A stretch of DNA of 8,142 nucleotides, taken from the NCBI GenBank assembly GCA_005881995.1, contig VBHV01000226.1, positions 1 to 8,142 on the forward strand. Direction: 5' to 3'. Position numbers and translations under genes: made by a program. Origin of the DNA: Chloroflexota bacterium (GTDB lineage Bacteria > Chloroflexota > Ktedonobacteria > Ktedonobacterales > Ktedonobacteraceae). The notes beneath the pieces are model-generated. The model was given only the letters and a program-made list of their open reading frames with translations. It was not told the origin of the DNA and searched no databases. How positions within the stretch are numbered: position 1 is the first letter of the stretch; the number at the start of each line of letters is the position of its first letter. Below are positions 5,059-8,142 of the stretch, piece by piece.

Positions 5059-6835
5059 AAAACTACTTGCATACATCAAAGCATCGCGCAGCATGCTGGC
5101 GCTCACCATTGTACTGGGCATGCTGGGAGCTATTGCCACCATTGCTCAAATAGCTTTGCTGAGCGAGATCGTCAACGCGGTCTTCCTGTTGCACAGAGGC
5201 CTTGCGCAAGTTCTTGTGCCACTTGCCCTGCTCATGGGAGCGCTTACTCTACGAGCATCTCTGCTCTGGGGACGCGAGGTTACCGCACAGCGGGCGGCAA
5301 TCCGCCTCAAGTCGTCGCTGCGGGAGCGCGTCTTCGCGCACTTGCTGCAGCTTGGACCAGCCTGGAGCTCGGGCGAACGCACCGGCGAACTGGCTGCCGT
5401 TATTTCCGAGGGGATCGAGCGGCTGGACGCCTATATCGGTCGCTACCTGCCGCAGCTTGTGTTGAGCGTAGTTGTCCCCCTGCTCATCATCGTCGTGATC
5501 TTACCGGTTGATTGGTTCAGCGCCGTACTGCTGCTCTTCACCGGGCCGGTTATCCCGCTGCTCATGGCGCTGGTGGGTAGCAACACTTCGAAGCGCACCC
5601 GGGCACAATGGGCTACGCTTTCGCTCATGAGCGCCCACTTCCTGGATGTGATGCAGGGGCTGACAACGCTGAAGGTGTTCGGCCGCAGCCAGGCGCAGCA
5701 GGAGCGCATCGCTCTCATCAGCGACCGCTTTCGCGACAAAACCTTGCAGGTGCTGCGCTACGCTTTCCTTTCGGGAGCTGTGCTGGAATTTATGACGTTG
5801 ACAGCTATTGGCGTCATCGCCACAATGCTGGGCGTGCGCCTGCTCAATAACGGCATCAGCTTTGATAGCGCCTTCTTCATCTTGCTCCTGACGCCGGAGT
5901 TTTACCGCCCATTGCAGGAACTTGGCGTGCAGCGTCACGCCGCCATGGAAGGCGCGGCGTCGGCGAAGCGTATCTTCGAGATTCTGGAAACGCCGTTAGC
6001 TACAGGCGTAGAGCCGGTGGTTGAGGAATCCTTTCCGACAGGGCCAATCACCATTGACATCAGCGCGCTCAGCTATACATACCCCAGGAAGGAGCAACCG
6101 GCGCTGGATGGTGTCAGCCTGCAGCTTGCGGCCAACACCTGCACTGCTCTTGTCGGGCGCAGCGGCGCAGGCAAAAGTACACTGGTCAACCTGCTCATGC
6201 GCTTTATGGATGCCACAAGCGGGACGATTCGCGCAAACGGCGTGCCCATCACTGCACTCTCGCCGCATAGGTGGCGGGAGTACGTAGCCCTCGTTCCGCA
6301 GCGGCCCTATCTCTTCTACGGCACGGTGCGCGAGAACATCCGCCTGGCCCGGCCGGAAGCCAGTGATGACGAGGTCACGCACGCGGCGACGTTGGCGGGA
6401 GTGACGGCCTTCATCGACGAACTGCCGCGCGGTTTCGACACCCAGGTAGGCGAGCAAGGAATGCAGCTTAGCGCTGGGCAGGCGCAGCGCGTCGCTATCG
6501 CCCGTGCCATCCTGAAAAACACACCTATCTTGATCCTGGACGAGCCAACATCCTGCCTTGATCCTGACAGCGAGGCGCGCATCCGGCAGTCGCTCACCAG
6601 CCTGATGCGTGACCGCACCGTGCTGGTGATCGCGCATCGCTACAACACCATCGCCCAGGCCGACCGCATCGTCGTGCTGGAAGATGGGCGAATCGTCGAA
6701 GCTGATACGCGGGATGCATTAACCCTGAGCGCACATGCCCGCCTACTGGGCGCGGTCAGCACATCGGAAGTGTCCGAAGGCAGTATTGAAAGGCATACGG
6801 CGCCCCATAGTAGTGCTTACGCATCAGCAGATTGA
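5051..6835 (+). CDS. cydD: CydD, ABC transporter subunit for cytochrome bd assembly
   Basis: CydD forms an inner-membrane heterodimer with CydC. CydDC is known to be required for cytochrome bd oxidase maturation and has been assigned cysteine/glutathione export and, more recently, heme transport. The 594-residue product has a six-helix membrane domain (about 14-300), including the CydD-typical TPEFYRPLQELG (281-292) and a nearby histidine (H296). The ATPase domain has Walker A GRSGAGKST (369-377), Q-loop Q417, signature LSAGQAQRVAIARA (473-486), Walker B ILILDE (493-498), D-loop SCLD (501-504) and switch H529. The signature has A in place of the second residue of GG; E. coli CydD also departs from LSGGQ there (as I recall, LSVGQ), so this is not a defect. 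A hydrophilic 25-residue tail ends the protein. The start ATG lies inside the end of the sigma gene with no good ribosome binding site, pointing to translational coupling. Confidence 0.93.
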   Translation: MHKKLLAYIKASRSMLALTIVLGMLGAIATIAQIALLSEIVNAVFLLHRGLAQVLVPLALLMGALTLRASLLWGREVTAQRAAIRLKSSLRERVFAHLLQLGPAWSSGERTGELAAVISEGIERLDAYIGRYLPQLVLSVVVPLLIIVVILPVDWFSAVLLLFTGPVIPLLMALVGSNTSKRTRAQWATLSLMSAHFLDVMQGLTTLKVFGRSQAQQERIALISDRFRDKTLQVLRYAFLSGAVLEFMTLTAIGVIATMLGVRLLNNGISFDSAFFILLLTPEFYRPLQELGVQRHAAMEGAASAKRIFEILETPLATGVEPVVEESFPTGPITIDISALSYTYPRKEQPALDGVSLQLAANTCTALVGRSGAGKSTLVNLLMRFMDATSGTIRANGVPITALSPHRWREYVALVPQRPYLFYGTVRENIRLARPEASDDEVTHAATLAGVTAFIDELPRGFDTQVGEQGMQLSAGQAQRVAIARAILKNTPILILDEPTSCLDPDSEARIRQSLTSLMRDRTVLVIAHRYNTIAQADRIVVLEDGRIVEADTRDALTLSAHARLLGAVSTSEVSEGSIERHTAPHSSAYASAD

Positions 6836-6844
6836 AAGGTAGCT

Positions 6845-8142
6845 ATGAAAACGTTCACACGCCTGCTTGCGTTCTTGTCGCCGTTACGCTGGAGAATCGC
6901 TCTGGCGATTCTCCTTGGCAGCGTGATGCTGGTTAGCAGCATCAGCCTGTTCGGTATGGCGGCTTACCTCATCGCAGCCGCGGCGCTCGGCCCGTTGCTG
7001 GTCTTGCTCAGCATCCCAATCTACCTGGTGCAAACGATGGGCATCGTGCGCGCCACCTCGCGCTATGTCGAGCGACTGGTCTCACACAACACGACCCTGC
7101 GCCTGCTGGCCCACCTGCGTGTATGGGCTTACAAACGTATCGAACCGCAGGCCCCGGCGCACCTGCTGGTCCACCGCAGCGGCGATCTGCTGGCACGCCT
7201 TGTGGCCGATATCGAGGATCTTCAGAACGTTTACCTGCGCGTCGTCTCGCCGATGGTCGTCGCCCTGGTGATCAGCCTCTTCACCTTTGGCATCTTTTCT
7301 ATTTTTAGCCCAGAGCTGGCCTGGGTCGCGCTCGCTTTTCTGGCCACCGCGGGACTCGGCGTGCCATGCCTCTCGGCGTGGCTCTCGCGTGGCCTGGGCA
7401 AACAGCAGGTAGCCGCGCGCGCCGCGCTGAACACGCAGGTGGTCGACGGCCTGCAGGGCATCCAGGACGTGCTGGCCTTCGGGCGCAGCCAGGCCCAGCT
7501 TGAGGGACTGGCTGCCTGCGACCGCGCGCTGGGCCGCGTGCAGCGCCGCATGGCAACGATCACGGGATTACAGAGCGCGCTGGGCGACCTGTTGATGAAC
7601 ACCGCCATGTGGGTGCTCATTATCCTGGCGATCCCTATGGTGGCGACGCGTTACATCGACGGCGTCTACCTGGGCGTAATCGGCCTGCTGATCCTGGCGA
7701 GCTTCGAGGCGGTGCAGCCGCTTGCCCCGGCCTTCCAGGGGTTGGGGCACTCGCTGACTGCTGCCGAGCGCGTCTTCGCTGTGACCGATGCGCCGCCGCC
7801 CGTGGTCGAGAGCGACACGCCGCAACCTGTTCAGGTGAATCCCGGCGGCTATACCTTATCATTCGAGCAGGTCCATTTCACCTACCTTCCTGGCGAACGT
7901 GAGGTTCTCAGCGATATCAGTTTCGAACTGCGCCAGGGCCTGCGCGTAGCTATTGTCGGTCCCAGCGGTGCGGGCAAAAGTACGCTGGTTCGCCTCGCAC
8001 TGCGCTTCCGGGACCCGACGAGCGGCATCATTTGTCTGAACGGGCAGGACATTCGCCCCTACAACCTGCGCGAGCTGCGCGAACTGGTCGGTGTCGTCGC
8101 CCAGGATACCTACATCTTCAACGACACGCTGCGCGCCAATCT
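6845..8142 (+). CDS. cydC: CydC, ABC transporter subunit for cytochrome bd assembly (3' end missing)
   Basis: This is the partner of CydD in the heterodimeric ABC transporter. 432 codons are visible and the frame is open to the right edge; about a quarter of the protein is missing if it has the usual length. The membrane domain (about 15-310) has the CydC-typical stretch GIVRATSRYVERLVSHNTTL (66-85), LRVWAYKRIEPQAPAHLL (91-108) and RSGDLLARLVADIEDLQNVY (111-130). The ATPase domain begins about 338 with Walker A GPSGAGKST (372-380) and Q-loop Q420; signature, Walker B and switch histidine lie beyond the window. The gene starts 9 bp after the cydD stop. AAAGG (6835-6839), overlapping that stop, is 5 nt before ATG 6845, so cydD and cydC form one operon. 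GC at third codon positions is high, as in its neighbours. No cydA or cydB lies in the window; they may follow on the right. Confidence 0.93.
   Translation, partial: MKTFTRLLAFLSPLRWRIALAILLGSVMLVSSISLFGMAAYLIAAAALGPLLVLLSIPIYLVQTMGIVRATSRYVERLVSHNTTLRLLAHLRVWAYKRIEPQAPAHLLVHRSGDLLARLVADIEDLQNVYLRVVSPMVVALVISLFTFGIFSIFSPELAWVALAFLATAGLGVPCLSAWLSRGLGKQQVAARAALNTQVVDGLQGIQDVLAFGRSQAQLEGLAACDRALGRVQRRMATITGLQSALGDLLMNTAMWVLIILAIPMVATRYIDGVYLGVIGLLILASFEAVQPLAPAFQGLGHSLTAAERVFAVTDAPPPVVESDTPQPVQVNPGGYTLSFEQVHFTYLPGEREVLSDISFELRQGLRVAIVGPSGAGKSTLVRLALRFRDPTSGIICLNGQDIRPYNLRELRELVGVVAQDTYIFNDTLRAN

Overview
The window looks like a chromosomal segment from a Chloroflexota bacterium, most likely class Ktedonobacteria. 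That placement rests on my recollection of how Ktedonobacteria ECF sigma factors look (the ARNRCLDELR region in particular), on the moderately high GC and on the gene set. No marker gene proves it. The first 600 bases or so are visibly more AT-rich than the rest. All large genes read rightward on the + strand.

Region 1 (1-600) is the most unusual part. A partial minus-strand gene (144 down to the left edge) and a plus-strand transcript diverge from two near-mirror copies of one promoter. Each copy has TTGACA, a 17 or 18 bp spacer, TATACT, and a start codon exactly 7 nt after the -10 box, which suggests leaderless mRNAs. Upstream of each promoter are two copies of the decamer TGATGAGATA, 48 bp apart. 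The mirror symmetry includes a 56-bp inverted repeat with one mismatch, and a hairpin lies next to the symmetry axis.

Region 2 (560-1002) is a leader with very small reading frames: a leaderless 11-codon frame, an 11-codon frame with a good ribosome binding site, and a 32-residue single-span membrane microprotein with its own ribosome binding site. A compact three-way-junction RNA follows and precedes the MFS gene.

Region 3 (1003-4378) holds an MFS transporter of the sugar/metabolite:proton symporter type, a 12-bp hairpin, a tandem universal stress protein and a NagD-type HAD-IIA phosphatase.

Region 4 (4390-8142) holds an ECF-like sigma factor whose stop overlaps the start of cydD by 8 nt. 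cydC follows and runs off the right edge. CydDC is the heterodimeric ABC exporter/transporter needed for cytochrome bd maturation and periplasmic thiol/heme balance. The sigma factor, cydD and cydC, and perhaps the HAD and Usp genes, look like one transcription unit, so a stress or redox link is a reasonable inference. No cydAB and no anti-sigma gene are present in the window.
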